Positions 27,801 through 36,484 of a stretch of DNA of 64,000 nt are shown here, one piece after another. The notes beneath the pieces are model-generated. The model made no database searches, had not been told where the DNA came from, and saw nothing but the letters and a program-made list of their open reading frames with translations. Origin of the DNA: JAHEDH01 sp963753285 (GTDB lineage: Bacteria > Actinomycetota > Acidimicrobiia > Spongiisociales > ZC4RG35); the NCBI GenBank assembly GCA_963753285.1, contig CAVWBT010000012.1:62001-126000 (forward strand), written 5' to 3'. Within the stretch, counting starts at the first letter, position 1. Each line of letters starts with the position of its first letter. The translations under genes and the position numbers were made by a program.

Positions 27801-28367
27801 TCAGTAGTCGAGACCCCGTCGGGCCATCACCCCGCGGTCGTAGGCGTGTTTGACCTTCACCATCTCGGTGACGGTGTCGGCGATCTCGATCAGATCCCGG
27901 GGGGCGTCGCGTCCGGTCACGATCACATTCACGTGCGCCGGTCGGTTCCGGATCGTCTCGATCACCGATGCGACGTCGATCCACGCCCAGTTCATCGGAT
28001 AGGTGATCTCGTCGAGGATGACCAGCTCGTACTCTCCACCTTCGATGACTTCGGCAGCGAACCGCCATGCCTCGTTGGCGATCGCCTCCGACTCGGACAT
28101 GTCGTCGCTGTCCCAGGTGAAGCCGTCACCGAGCGCCCACCAGTCGACTCCGAGATCGCGACCGATCTTCTCCTCTCCGACCTTCCACTCACCGGACTTG
28201 AGGAACTGAACCACCGACACCTTCCACCCACGCGCCAGCGCCCTGAGCATGGTGCCGAACGCCGCCGTGGACTTCCCTTTGCCGTCACCGGTGTTGACGA
28301 TGACGAGCGACGGCTCGCGCACCGACCCGGGGTCTGGTGCGGTCGTGGGTGGTTCGATTTCCGGCAT
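27801..28367 (-). CDS. cobO: Cob(I)yrinic acid a,c-diamide adenosyltransferase
   Basis: 188 aa CobA/CobO-type ATP:corrinoid adenosyltransferase. P-loop NTGDGKGKSTAAFG, RALARGWKVSVVQFLKSG, VILDEITYPMNW and LIEIADTVTEMVKVKHAYD are diagnostic. ATG 28367 lies 14 bp after the ATPase gene stop, within the riboswitch-led transcript. It adds the adenosyl upper ligand during synthesis or salvage. Confidence 0.95.
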   Translation of the reverse strand: MPEIEPPTTAPDPGSVREPSLVIVNTGDGKGKSTAAFGTMLRALARGWKVSVVQFLKSGEWKVGEEKIGRDLGVDWWALGDGFTWDSDDMSESEAIANEAWRFAAEVIEGGEYELVILDEITYPMNWAWIDVASVIETIRNRPAHVNVIVTGRDAPRDLIEIADTVTEMVKVKHAYDRGVMARRGLDY

Positions 28368-28381
28368 CTCATCCCTCGTGT

Positions 28382-29203
28382 TCAGCGGTGGGACGCCATC
28401 CTTCCAGACCCGCCGGCTTCTCGGGAATCGGCGGAGCGGATCGGGATGACGATCAGGCCGTCGCCGTCCGGGATGACCCGAACCCGTGCGCCGTAGTGCC
28501 GGTGGATCGTGTCCGCTGTCAGCACTCCTTCGGCGCTCCCCTGTGCGACGATCGATCCGCCCGACAGCATCACGAGCCGGTCGCAGAACTGTGCGGCGAG
28601 CGTGAGATCGTGCACCGCCGAGATCACCGTGAGGCCGCAACTCCTCCGGATCTCGTCGATGTGGTCGAGCACCTCCATCCGGACCCCGACATCGAGTGCG
28701 CTGGTCGGCTCGTCCAGGAGTAGCACGGGGCTCGCCTGCGCCAGGGCCCGGGCGATCACGACACGCTGACGCTCACCGCCCGACAGCCGATCGACGGGGG
28801 TCGTCGCGAAACGCTCGAGGTCGAGATTCGAGATGGCGATGTTCGCCGCGACGACGTCCTCAGCCGACTCGACGCCGAGACGCGTCATGTACGGCGTCCG
28901 CCCGAGCATCACGTAGTCGATCACGGTCATCCCCGGTGGGATCACCGGATTCTGCGGCACCAGTGCCACACGCCGTGCACGCTCCCTCGGACGCATCGAT
29001 GTGATCGTCTCGCCGCCCACGTCGATTGACCCGGTGACGTCGACGAGGCCCGCGATCGCCTCCAGCACGGTCGACTTGCCCGCACCGTTCGGACCGATCA
29101 CGCCGAGCCATTCTCCGTGCCCGAGTGAGAGGTCGAGGTCTTCGATCACGACGGTTCCGCCACGACGGGCGGTCATCCCGGAGATGTCCACCGCACCGTT
29201 CAC
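28382..29203 (-). CDS. btuD: Cobalamin/iron-siderophore ABC transporter ATP-binding protein
   Basis: 273 aa FecCD/BtuD-type ATPase. Walker A GPNGAGKSTVLEAI, signature RLSGGERQRVVIARALAQ, Walker B VLLLDEPTSALDVG, H-loop VISAVHDLTLAAQFCD. GTG 29203 overlaps the permease stop by 4 nt (GTGA). Cobalamin specificity is inferred from the riboswitch and the cob genes that follow. Confidence 0.9.
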   Translation of the reverse strand: MNGAVDISGMTARRGGTVVIEDLDLSLGHGEWLGVIGPNGAGKSTVLEAIAGLVDVTGSIDVGGETITSMRPRERARRVALVPQNPVIPPGMTVIDYVMLGRTPYMTRLGVESAEDVVAANIAISNLDLERFATTPVDRLSGGERQRVVIARALAQASPVLLLDEPTSALDVGVRMEVLDHIDEIRRSCGLTVISAVHDLTLAAQFCDRLVMLSGGSIVAQGSAEGVLTADTIHRHYGARVRVIPDGDGLIVIPIRSADSREAGGSGRMASHR

Positions 29204-30240
29204 AGGCTTCTCCTGGATGTGCGGAGCACCAGAATGAAGAAGGGGGCTCCGAGGAACGATGTGACCACTCCGATCGGGAGTTCGGCCGGCGCCATCACGC
29301 CCCTCGCAGCGATGTCGGCTGCGACCAGGAACCCGGCGCCGCTCAGCAGCGACAGCGGGAGCACCACCCGGTAGCTGGTGCCCACGAACAGCCGGACGGC
29401 GTGGGGCACGATGATGCCGACGAACGCGATCAGACCGCTGACGGCGACGGCCGCGGCGGTCCCCGCCGTGGCGGCCAGCACGACCACGGTCCTGACCCGG
29501 TTCACGTCCACGCCCAAGGAGGCCGCTTCGCCGTCGCCAACCGCGAGCATGTCCAGGGTGCGGCGATAGCTCAGCATGACGACGATGGAAACGGCGGCGT
29601 ACGGAGCGAGCAGACCGACCTCCGTCCAGCCCGACGTCGACAATCGTCCGAGAATCCAGGCGAAGACCTCTCTCAGGGACTCCGAGTTGCGTTGTTGGAC
29701 GAAGGTCGTGAGCGCGGTCAGGAACGAAGCGACCGCGACGCCGGCGAGGATCAGCGTTGTGGCCGACCGGTCGCCCATCGTCCGCCCGAGCGCGAACGTG
29801 GCCGCAACCGCCCCAACACCGCCCACGAACGCCGACGGCACCAGCAGCGCAGCCGGCAGACCCGTGACGATGGCCAGCGTCGCTCCGAGGGCGGCTCCGG
29901 CTGCGATCCCCAGGAGATACGGATCTGCGAGCGGATTGCGGAACACGCCCTGATAGGCGGCGCCGGAGAGCGCCAGGGTTCCGCCGACCATCATTCCGAG
30001 CACCACCCTGGGGAATCGCCACGACCACAGGATGTCCTGTTGGATCCCGGTCAGTCCGGACTCGATTCCGAGACCGGGGACGTGGCTGAGCAGCTCCCGC
30101 AGCACCTGGGACACTGCGATGTCCGCCGGCCCCAGCAACGCTCCGGTCACGAGCGCCACAGCCACCAACGTGGTGACGACACCGACAGACCACCATCTGA
30201 GGCGAGTCGGCTCGGCGAGTCGGGTCGGAAGCACGGTCAT
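29200..30240 (-). CDS. btuC: Cobalamin ABC transporter permease, FecCD family
   Basis: 346 aa, about nine to ten helices. MVGGTLALSGAAYQGVFRNPLADPYLLGIAAGAALGA and VGIIVPHAVRLFVG (coupling region) are family signatures of BtuC/FecCD. The ATG at 30240 overlaps the binding-protein stop by 4 nt, so the three transporter genes are coupled. The open frame upstream of this ATG lies inside btuF and is ignored. Confidence 0.93.
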   Translation of the reverse strand: MTVLPTRLAEPTRLRWWSVGVVTTLVAVALVTGALLGPADIAVSQVLRELLSHVPGLGIESGLTGIQQDILWSWRFPRVVLGMMVGGTLALSGAAYQGVFRNPLADPYLLGIAAGAALGATLAIVTGLPAALLVPSAFVGGVGAVAATFALGRTMGDRSATTLILAGVAVASFLTALTTFVQQRNSESLREVFAWILGRLSTSGWTEVGLLAPYAAVSIVVMLSYRRTLDMLAVGDGEAASLGVDVNRVRTVVVLAATAGTAAAVAVSGLIAFVGIIVPHAVRLFVGTSYRVVLPLSLLSGAGFLVAADIAARGVMAPAELPIGVVTSFLGAPFFILVLRTSRRSL

Positions 30241-31217
30241 TCGTCGAGACCCACGATCGCGTCGGAGACGGCCCGGAAGAACTCGACGAGACGCGGACCC
30301 CACCTCGACGATACGTCATCGTCGATGACGGTCACGGCACCGCGTCTCACAGCCGACACGTTGTCCCAACCCGGGCGTTCGGCGACCGTGTCGGGGGTGT
30401 CGCCGCAGCAGTCCGTCACGAAGATCAGGTCCGGGTTCGCCTCGATGACGTACTCCGCCGAGAGTTGCGGGTACCCGAACCCGTCGACGTCGGCCGGATC
30501 GGCGATGTTTTCGAGTCCGAACGCCTCGTACACCAGTCCGATGAAGGTGGTCGACGTGATCGAGTACAGGGTCGGGTCGAGCTCGTGGTACACCGTGAGA
30601 CCGTCGGCCCTGGTCCCGGCGGCATCGATGGCGGCCCGGATCTCGGATTCGAGGGTGATCGCCGCCTCATCGGCCGTCTCGACGTTGCCGGTTGCGACAC
30701 CGAGCGTCCTGAGCTGTTCGTAGACGTCGGCGAACTCGGCGGCGGCCGGGAGGAGCAGGACCGGGACCCCCACCGCGTCGAGTGCTCCGACGATCCCGTC
30801 GAGGTCGTTGGCGACGACGACGAGGTCCGGGGCGTAGGCGCCGATCGCCTCGAGGTTGGGCGTGAAGCCGGAGAGGTCGGTGACAGGCGCCTCATCGGGG
30901 TAGTAGGAGAATTCGTCGACCGCGACGACCTGATCGCCCGCTCCGATCTCGAACAGCATCTCTGTGGCCGTCGGCGAGAGCGAGACGATCGCCTCGGGCG
31001 GGGCGGGGATCTCGACGGTCCCGTTTGCTGCCTCCACCGTCGCGAACGATCCGCCGGGCTCGAGAATCGTGGTCGTCGGCGTTTCGGTGGTCGTCGTCGT
31101 GACCGTTGGTTCTGCGAGGGGGGACGTCGTCGTGCCGCTGGTCGTGGCGCCACATGCCGTGACGACCAGCGTCAGGGCAGCCATCAGGGCCCTCGACGCG
31201 CGATTCGGGTTCTTCAA
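30237..31217 (-). CDS. btuF: Cobalamin ABC transporter substrate-binding lipoprotein
   Basis: 326 aa. The lipobox LVVTACGA (Cys about 22) is followed by a Thr-rich linker and a helical-backbone (BtuF/FepB-like) binding domain: IVSLSPTATEMLFEIGAGDQ, VAVDEFSYYPDEA, DLVVVANDLDGIVGAL, NPDLIFVTDCCGDTP. TTG at 31217 is preferred as start because GGAGG lies seven bases upstream and the signal peptide then starts LKNPNRASRALMAALTL; an ATG at 31283 would put the start inside the riboswitch region. Controlled by that riboswitch. Confidence 0.88.
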   Translation of the reverse strand: MKNPNRASRALMAALTLVVTACGATTSGTTTSPLAEPTVTTTTTETPTTTILEPGGSFATVEAANGTVEIPAPPEAIVSLSPTATEMLFEIGAGDQVVAVDEFSYYPDEAPVTDLSGFTPNLEAIGAYAPDLVVVANDLDGIVGALDAVGVPVLLLPAAAEFADVYEQLRTLGVATGNVETADEAAITLESEIRAAIDAAGTRADGLTVYHELDPTLYSITSTTFIGLVYEAFGLENIADPADVDGFGYPQLSAEYVIEANPDLIFVTDCCGDTPDTVAERPGWDNVSAVRRGAVTVIDDDVSSRWGPRLVEFFRAVSDAIVGLDE

Positions 31218-31221
31218 GCAA

Positions 31222-31244
31222 CATCCTCCGATGTCCGGAGGATG
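31222..31244 (-). promoter_or_regulatory. Hairpin covering btuF ribosome-binding site
   Basis: CATCCTCCG (31222-31230, plus strand) pairs with CGGAGGATG (31236-31244) around a 5-nt loop. On the transcript the 3' arm contains the GGAGG of btuF. This 9-bp perfect stem is a natural translational expression platform for the cobalamin riboswitch just upstream. Confidence 0.75.
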
Positions 31245-31440
31245 AAGGGGTGAAACGCCTGGCCGGAGCCGGGTACGAGACAAGCCTTCATCCGAGGTTG
31301 TGATTCGTCACGGACGGCGAGGCGACCTGGCTCGACCCCTGAGGGGTTCCACAGTTGCGGGACAGCGCCGGGTTTCCACCGGACTTCGCTCTTCGACCGT
31401 GTCCGGCGGTTGTGCCGGATGACTCGCACGCTAGCAACCT
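31245..31440 (-). ncRNA. Cobalamin riboswitch
   Basis: On the minus strand the conserved core AAGTCCGGTGGAAACCCGGC followed by GCTGTCCCGCAACTG (B12 box region, 31350-31388) is present, and GAGCCAGGTCGCCT (31321-31334) follows at the expected place. Flanking pairs TCCGGCACAACCGCCGGA close an upstream stem. It controls btuF and the genes behind it; boundaries are approximate. Confidence 0.93.
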
Positions 31441-31484
31441 CCGAAGGCAGGTGCGCCTCACACACTGCACTAGCGTCGACCTCG

Positions 31485-33107
31485 ATGTCCCCGATATCCG
31501 AACTCGCCGACACGTACCACCGGTTCCGCCAGACGACGGACCATCATCGCCTCATCTGGATGGGTGACCTCGACCAGATCGAACACTGGGAAGACGTCAC
31601 CCCGGACGGGCTCCGACGTCGCATCGAGGAGCTCCGGGGCTTTGCAGACGAGGCGGATCGACTCGAGCCGGGCGACGCCAATGAGCGCGCCTTGACCGGC
31701 ACCATCTCGTTCACGGCGCGCTCCGCTGCCAACGAGTTGATCTGGCGGAGTGAGCTCGAATTCCCGAACCCGGCGATCGGGATCGTGCCGACCATCCTCA
31801 CGTTCCTCCCCAGGTATTCCTTGGTGACGGAAGACCACGGCCGGCGGTATCACCAGAAGCTTCACTCGCTTCCCGACTTCCTCGAGGAGGCGGGCTCCGC
31901 CTTGCGCTCCGACGGCCCGCTCCCCCTGACACGCCACCTCACCGAAACGATCGCAGTGATCGATTCCCAGCTGACCAGGGACGACTCGGCCAACCCCCTG
32001 CTGGCCCAACCGGCACCGACCGACACGTCGGTCGAATACCAGGAGCGCTGGCGGCAGGAGACCCGCCGCCTGGTCCACGAGACCGTCCACCCCGCACTCG
32101 GCCGGTATCGGGATGCGCTGGCCGCCGCGGCCGATCTCGGTCGGGATGACGGCAGGCCCGGACTCTGCCATCTCGACGGTGGCGAAGACCTCTACCGCGA
32201 TCTCGTGTGGTCGCACACCTCGCTCGCGCTGTCCGGCGAGGAGGTGCATCAGATCGGACTCGATCAGATCGCCCGACTCGAGGACGAGTACCGCTCGCTC
32301 GCCGGCCCGATCCTCGGAACCCACGACATCGGGGAGATCTATTCGCGCCTGCGAGACGATCCGGAGCTCACGTACCGGGATGGAGCGCAGCTCGTGGCCG
32401 ACGCGACCAGGGCACTCGAGCGCGCCGCTGCGGCGGCGCCCGACTGGTTCGGCACGCTGCCCGTGTCGCCATGCGTGGCCGCAGAGGTCGAACAGGGAGC
32501 GTTGGCCTTCTACTCCAAGCCGATCCCCGAAGTCGGGAAACCCGGTCGCTTCTTCTTCAACACCTCCGATCCGTCGGCCTGGAAGACGTTCCAGCTCGAA
32601 GCGGTCACGTTCCACGAGTCGATCCCCGGCCACCATCTTCAATTGGCGCTGGTGGTCGAGACCGACGACATCCACGGCGTCCACACCGATCTGCCGGTCA
32701 CGGTGTACGCCGAAGGGTGGGGGCTCTACACGGAACGGCTGGCCGACGAAATGGGTCTGTATTCGTCCGAACTCGACCGGATCGGGATGCTGGCCGCCGA
32801 CTCGATGCGGGCGTGCCGCCTGGTCACCGACACGGGGATCCATGCGCTGGGATGGTCGAGAGATCGAGCGATCCAGTACGTCCTCGACCACTCGCCGCTA
32901 TCACGTCGGATCGCAATGGGCGAGATCGACCGGTACATCGGGATGCCCGGTCAGGCCCTGTCGTACATGATCGGGCGGCTCGAGATCGACCGGATTCGAA
33001 GCGAGGCCGAGCAACGACCCGGATTCGAGATCAAGGCGTTCCACGACGCCGTCCTCTCGCACGGCATGGTTCCGCTTGGCACGCTCAGGGATCTGGTGCT
33101 CGGCTAG
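31485..33107 (+). CDS. DUF885 family protein (second copy)
   Basis: 540 aa predicted metallopeptidase-like protein. FHESIPGHHLQLAL holds the HExxxGHH motif; VYAEGWGLYTERLADEMGLY, LVTDTGIHALGWSRDRAIQYV and YIGMPGQALSYMIGRLEI are further family hallmarks. It is related to the protein at 17333-18988 in motif order but clearly diverged. ATG 31485 is chosen from homology. Its promoter region is shared with the divergent riboswitch-led cobalamin operon. Confidence 0.87.
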   Translation: MSPISELADTYHRFRQTTDHHRLIWMGDLDQIEHWEDVTPDGLRRRIEELRGFADEADRLEPGDANERALTGTISFTARSAANELIWRSELEFPNPAIGIVPTILTFLPRYSLVTEDHGRRYHQKLHSLPDFLEEAGSALRSDGPLPLTRHLTETIAVIDSQLTRDDSANPLLAQPAPTDTSVEYQERWRQETRRLVHETVHPALGRYRDALAAAADLGRDDGRPGLCHLDGGEDLYRDLVWSHTSLALSGEEVHQIGLDQIARLEDEYRSLAGPILGTHDIGEIYSRLRDDPELTYRDGAQLVADATRALERAAAAAPDWFGTLPVSPCVAAEVEQGALAFYSKPIPEVGKPGRFFFNTSDPSAWKTFQLEAVTFHESIPGHHLQLALVVETDDIHGVHTDLPVTVYAEGWGLYTERLADEMGLYSSELDRIGMLAADSMRACRLVTDTGIHALGWSRDRAIQYVLDHSPLSRRIAMGEIDRYIGMPGQALSYMIGRLEIDRIRSEAEQRPGFEIKAFHDAVLSHGMVPLGTLRDLVLG

Positions 33108-33112
33108 TCCGC

Positions 33113-33140
33113 TGTGCGATGTGCGCTGTGCGCTGTGGGC
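33113..33140. repeat. Heptanucleotide tandem repeat (TGTGCGN)x4
   Basis: TGTGCGA, TGTGCGC, TGTGCGC and TGTGGGC follow one another, starting five bases after the TAG stop of the DUF885 gene. Confidence 0.7.
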
Positions 33141-33254
33141 TTCGAGCCACGAGCGGGGTGAAGACCCGACCGCCCGGAGCCCAGACCAACTGTCCTCCCA
33201 TGGCGTACGTGGCGCGGCCCGGTGCGCGCAAGGCGCATGGCGCAGAGCTGATAG

Positions 33255-33299
33255 CCCGTACGCTCTCGTGGCGGTACAACCGACACGAGACCGTACGGG
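33255..33299. terminator. Long stem-loop between convergent genes
   Basis: CCCGTACG (33255-33262) and CTCGTG (33265-33270) pair with CACGAG (33284-33289) and CGTACGGG (33292-33299), a 14-bp stem with one 2x2 internal loop and a 13-nt loop. It lies just after the htrA-like gene end on the minus strand. A bidirectional terminator is likely, although no U-tract follows. Confidence 0.55.
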
Positions 33300-33305
33300 G
33301 CGGGT

Positions 33306-34439
33306 CTAGCCCTGGTCGTCTCGAGCGCCGAGCTCGATTGTGAGCTTCTCGACCGTGCCGTTGCGATCGATCTCCAGTTCGACGGTGTCGCCCGCCTGAA
33401 ATGCCCTCACCTGCGCGCCGAGGTCGGCGGGCTCGGCGACGGGCACTCCGTTGATCGACAGGACGGTGTCCCCGGCCCGGATCCCGGCCGCCTCGGCCGC
33501 GGTGCCCGGCTCGACAGTGGCCACGACCGCGCCGGCGGACAGATCGGCAGTGTTGTCGAGCGTCACGCCGAGGAACCCTGCGACGAACTGGCCTCCGGCC
33601 ACCAGAGCCTCGGACACCCTGAACGCCCGGTCGATCGGCACGGCGAACCCGACTCCGTCATTGGCGCCCGAGGTCGAATAGATCGACACGTTGATCCCGA
33701 TCACGCGACCCATCCGGTCGACGAGGGGTCCGCCGGAGTTGCCGGGGTTGATGGAAGCGTCGGTCTGGAGCATCGACCGGGGAACGCCCTGGCTGCTGAG
33801 GATCGTCCGGTCCACGGCCGAGACGATTCCAGCGGTGACCGTGGAATCGAGACCCCACGGGCTGCCAAGTGCGATCGCAAGCGAGCCGGGTCTCGGTTTG
33901 GCATCGAGCGCCAGAGGCGCCGCAGCATAGGGTCCGCCATCGATCGAGATGACGGCGATGTCGTTGTTCTCGTCCTCGCCGATGACCTGTCCGACGACCT
34001 TGTTGCCATCGGAGAGCCGCACGCGCACCTCATCGAGTCCCTGCACGACGTGCTCGGCGGTCATGATGAGACCGCTCGAATCGTAGATCACGCCGGTCCC
34101 GACGCCCCGCTCGATGCCGTTGTTGACGACTTCGATCTGGACCACCGACGGCAGCAGCGCCTCTGCGACATCGGCTACCGGCTCATCACCGGGGGCGAGA
34201 ACGAGTGGATCGGTCTGCACCTCGACACCGGTCTCGGCGAGCGTCGTCGTGGTGGTCGATTCGACGAACGCGGCCGGAACCTCCTCCGGCGCCGCGGCGG
34301 ACTCGTCGGGGGCGGGCTCGGTGAACAGCCAGCCGATTCCGATGCCCGACACGAAGAGCGCGATGGCTGTGATGAGGGTGGCGATGCGGCCGGCCGCCTT
34401 GCGGGGCGGATCGGGATGAGTGGACTCGTACATGGTCAT
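33306..34439 (-). CDS. S1C/HtrA-family serine protease, membrane-anchored with PDZ domain
   Basis: 377 aa. TM anchor at residues 19-39, Thr-rich linker, trypsin-like domain with His130 (LIMTAEHVVQG), Asp160 (NNDIAVISID) and Ser235 (SINPGNSGGPLV), then one PDZ domain (about 285-370, GIRAGDTVLSINGVPV). DegP/HtrA proteases handle misfolded envelope proteins. It is the last gene of a response regulator - sensor kinase - protease operon, 7 bp after the kinase stop, so it is probably the stress-response output. Confidence 0.93.
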   Translation of the reverse strand: MTMYESTHPDPPRKAAGRIATLITAIALFVSGIGIGWLFTEPAPDESAAAPEEVPAAFVESTTTTTLAETGVEVQTDPLVLAPGDEPVADVAEALLPSVVQIEVVNNGIERGVGTGVIYDSSGLIMTAEHVVQGLDEVRVRLSDGNKVVGQVIGEDENNDIAVISIDGGPYAAAPLALDAKPRPGSLAIALGSPWGLDSTVTAGIVSAVDRTILSSQGVPRSMLQTDASINPGNSGGPLVDRMGRVIGINVSIYSTSGANDGVGFAVPIDRAFRVSEALVAGGQFVAGFLGVTLDNTADLSAGAVVATVEPGTAAEAAGIRAGDTVLSINGVPVAEPADLGAQVRAFQAGDTVELEIDRNGTVEKLTIELGARDDQG

Positions 34440-34446
34440 GCCTTCA

Positions 34447-35661
34447 TTACCTCGTGTCGTGCGTGTGCAAACCTGCGTCATGGATACCGCTCGATCGGTA
34501 AAGCTCGAGTAAACGGTCTCCGCCGAGCGGCGGCGTCGACGGATCGGGCACGTCAGGCAGGGCGATCGACATCACCGAGCCGCCCTCTGGGCGCACCCCG
34601 GCAGCGAAACGGCCTGCGTGCATGCCCACGATCTGACGGACGATGCCCAGGCCCATGCCCCCGTCCCCGTGATCTCCGTTCAGCGCCACGTCGACGTCGA
34701 TCCCGGGTCCCTGGTCGAGCACACCGACATAGGTCCAGTCGCCATCCCGGCGCAGCACCACCGACACATTGCCGCCTACCGGGCTCGCGCGCACTGCGTT
34801 GTCGACCAGATTGCCGATTGCCCGCCGCAACATGTCCGGGTCGGCCGTCACGGTGATCGGGAGCTCGGGCGGGTCGGCTTCGATCACGACGCCATCGGCT
34901 CGGGCCGCAGCTTCGAGATCCGACACGAGTTCGCCGACGATCTCGCCAGGGTCGATCGAGCTGAGGGTCACTCCGGTGATCTCGAGGCGGGCGACCGCGA
35001 GAAGGTCGTCGACCATCACCGAGATCCGATCCGCCGCCCGCTCGACCACTTCACCGGTCTGCCGCCAGTCCTCGATGGTGGCGTTCGGGTCGTTCGAGAT
35101 GACCTCGAGATTCGAGCGGATGACCGCCAGGGGCGTGCGGAGATCATGCGACGTGTGTGCGAGGAACCGTTGCTGGGATCGGAACGCACCCGACAGGCGA
35201 TCCAGCATGGCGTCGAAGGTGTTGGCGAGCCGGGTGAGCTCGTCGTCGGGACCGTCGAGGTCGATCCGCCGATCGAGGTCCGTCGCCTGGATGTCCCTCG
35301 CCACCGAGGTGATCTCGTCGATCGGCCGGAGTGACCGGCTGGCCACGACCCAGCCGACGATGAGCGACAGGGCGAACAGGATGAGCAGGATCCAGATGGT
35401 TCGCACGGCGACCTGGTTGAGCACGAACTCCTTGAACAGGCTCTCCAGCGTGCGCATCTCGACCTGCGTGAGCCGTAATCCGACCTCCCCATCGACCAGC
35501 ACCGCCTGAAGTCTGCTGTTGGTGACGGTCAACGACTGCACGGCGCGCAGCGTGGCGAAGTAGATCCCGGCGAGCGCGAGGCCCGCAACACTGAACACCA
35601 GCGCAGATGTGAGCCCCGAGAGCCGAAACCTCAGGGAACGCGTGACGGGAGGAAGCTGCAT
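34447..35661 (-). CDS. Two-component sensor histidine kinase
   Basis: 404 aa. Two membrane helices (about 18-36 and 87-107) flank a short extracytoplasmic loop; HAMP 108-160; HisKA with phospho-His172 in FLAHTSHDLRTPLAVIRSN; HATPase with NLVDNAVRA, VLDQGPGI and GDGGMGLGIVRQIV. The ATG at 35661 is taken in place of a TTG three codons upstream. Paired with the OmpR-type regulator upstream and with HtrA downstream. Confidence 0.93.
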   Translation of the reverse strand: MQLPPVTRSLRFRLSGLTSALVFSVAGLALAGIYFATLRAVQSLTVTNSRLQAVLVDGEVGLRLTQVEMRTLESLFKEFVLNQVAVRTIWILLILFALSLIVGWVVASRSLRPIDEITSVARDIQATDLDRRIDLDGPDDELTRLANTFDAMLDRLSGAFRSQQRFLAHTSHDLRTPLAVIRSNLEVISNDPNATIEDWRQTGEVVERAADRISVMVDDLLAVARLEITGVTLSSIDPGEIVGELVSDLEAAARADGVVIEADPPELPITVTADPDMLRRAIGNLVDNAVRASPVGGNVSVVLRRDGDWTYVGVLDQGPGIDVDVALNGDHGDGGMGLGIVRQIVGMHAGRFAAGVRPEGGSVMSIALPDVPDPSTPPLGGDRLLELYRSSGIHDAGLHTHDTR

Positions 35662-35702
35662 CGAAGACAACGGTATCGCCGGGCCGATAAGCGGAGAGTA
35701 AA

Positions 35703-36374
35703 TCAGCGAAGCACGTAGCCGCGGCCCGGCACCGTCTCGATCACCTGAGGTTCGCCCAGCTTCTTCCGGAGATTCGACACGGTGACGCGGACGGTGTTCG
35801 TGAAGGGGTCGGCCATCTCGTCCCAGACGTGTTCGAGGAGCCGCTCCTGGCTGACCACCTGACCACGGTGCCGCATGAAGTACTCGAGGAGGGCGAATTC
35901 CTTGACAGTGAGGGGCAGGACTCCCCCGTCCCTGGTCGCCTTGAACGCCGCAGGGTCGAGAACGAGGTCACCTGCAGAAAGGACAGGGCTCCCACCGGAA
36001 TCCCGTCGGAGCAGCGCTCGCACCCGGGCCTCGAGCTCTGCGAAGGCGAATGGCTTGACCACGTAGTCGTCGGCACCCGCATCGAGCCCGGCAACTCGAT
36101 CTTCGATCGAGTCCCGCGCCGTGAGCATCAGGACCTTCGGTTCCAATGTGCCGAAGGTCTCGATCTCCCCCGATCGCATCCGCGCACACACGTCGACTCC
36201 GCGGCCGTCGGGAAGATTCCAGTCGAGGATGACGAGGTCGTACTCGACCGTGGCGACGGCGAGTTCGGCTTCCAGGACCGACGTCGCAACGTCCACGGCA
36301 TGGCCGCCTCGCGACAGGCCGCGCACGATCGCAGAAGCCAGATCGGGTTCGTCCTCCACAACCAGCAGCCGCAT
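35703..36374 (-). CDS. OmpR/PhoB-family response regulator
   Basis: 223 aa. Receiver domain with phospho-acceptor Asp51 in VILDWNLPDGRG, Thr/Lys switch residues in LMLTARD and DYVVKPFAFAEL, and a C-terminal winged helix ending TVRVTVSNLRKKLG and ETVPGRGYVLR. First gene of the RR-HK-HtrA operon, likely autoregulated. ATG 36374 is preferred over a GTG 9 bp upstream. Confidence 0.94.
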   Translation of the reverse strand: MRLLVVEDEPDLASAIVRGLSRGGHAVDVATSVLEAELAVATVEYDLVILDWNLPDGRGVDVCARMRSGEIETFGTLEPKVLMLTARDSIEDRVAGLDAGADDYVVKPFAFAELEARVRALLRRDSGGSPVLSAGDLVLDPAAFKATRDGGVLPLTVKEFALLEYFMRHRGQVVSQERLLEHVWDEMADPFTNTVRVTVSNLRKKLGEPQVIETVPGRGYVLR

Positions 36375-36484
36375 CCCTCGCACTGTATCGGTGTGACCGG
36401 CGCCCCGGAACCTCGGGGGTTGGAGGCGGACTGCGCCAGAACGCAGCTGGGGTGTGCCGGCGATCGCTCACTACATTCGACGCG

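Noticed and set aside
31214..31513. Small protein gene across the btuF leader
   Set aside because: It coincides with the cobalamin riboswitch core and has no independent coding support.
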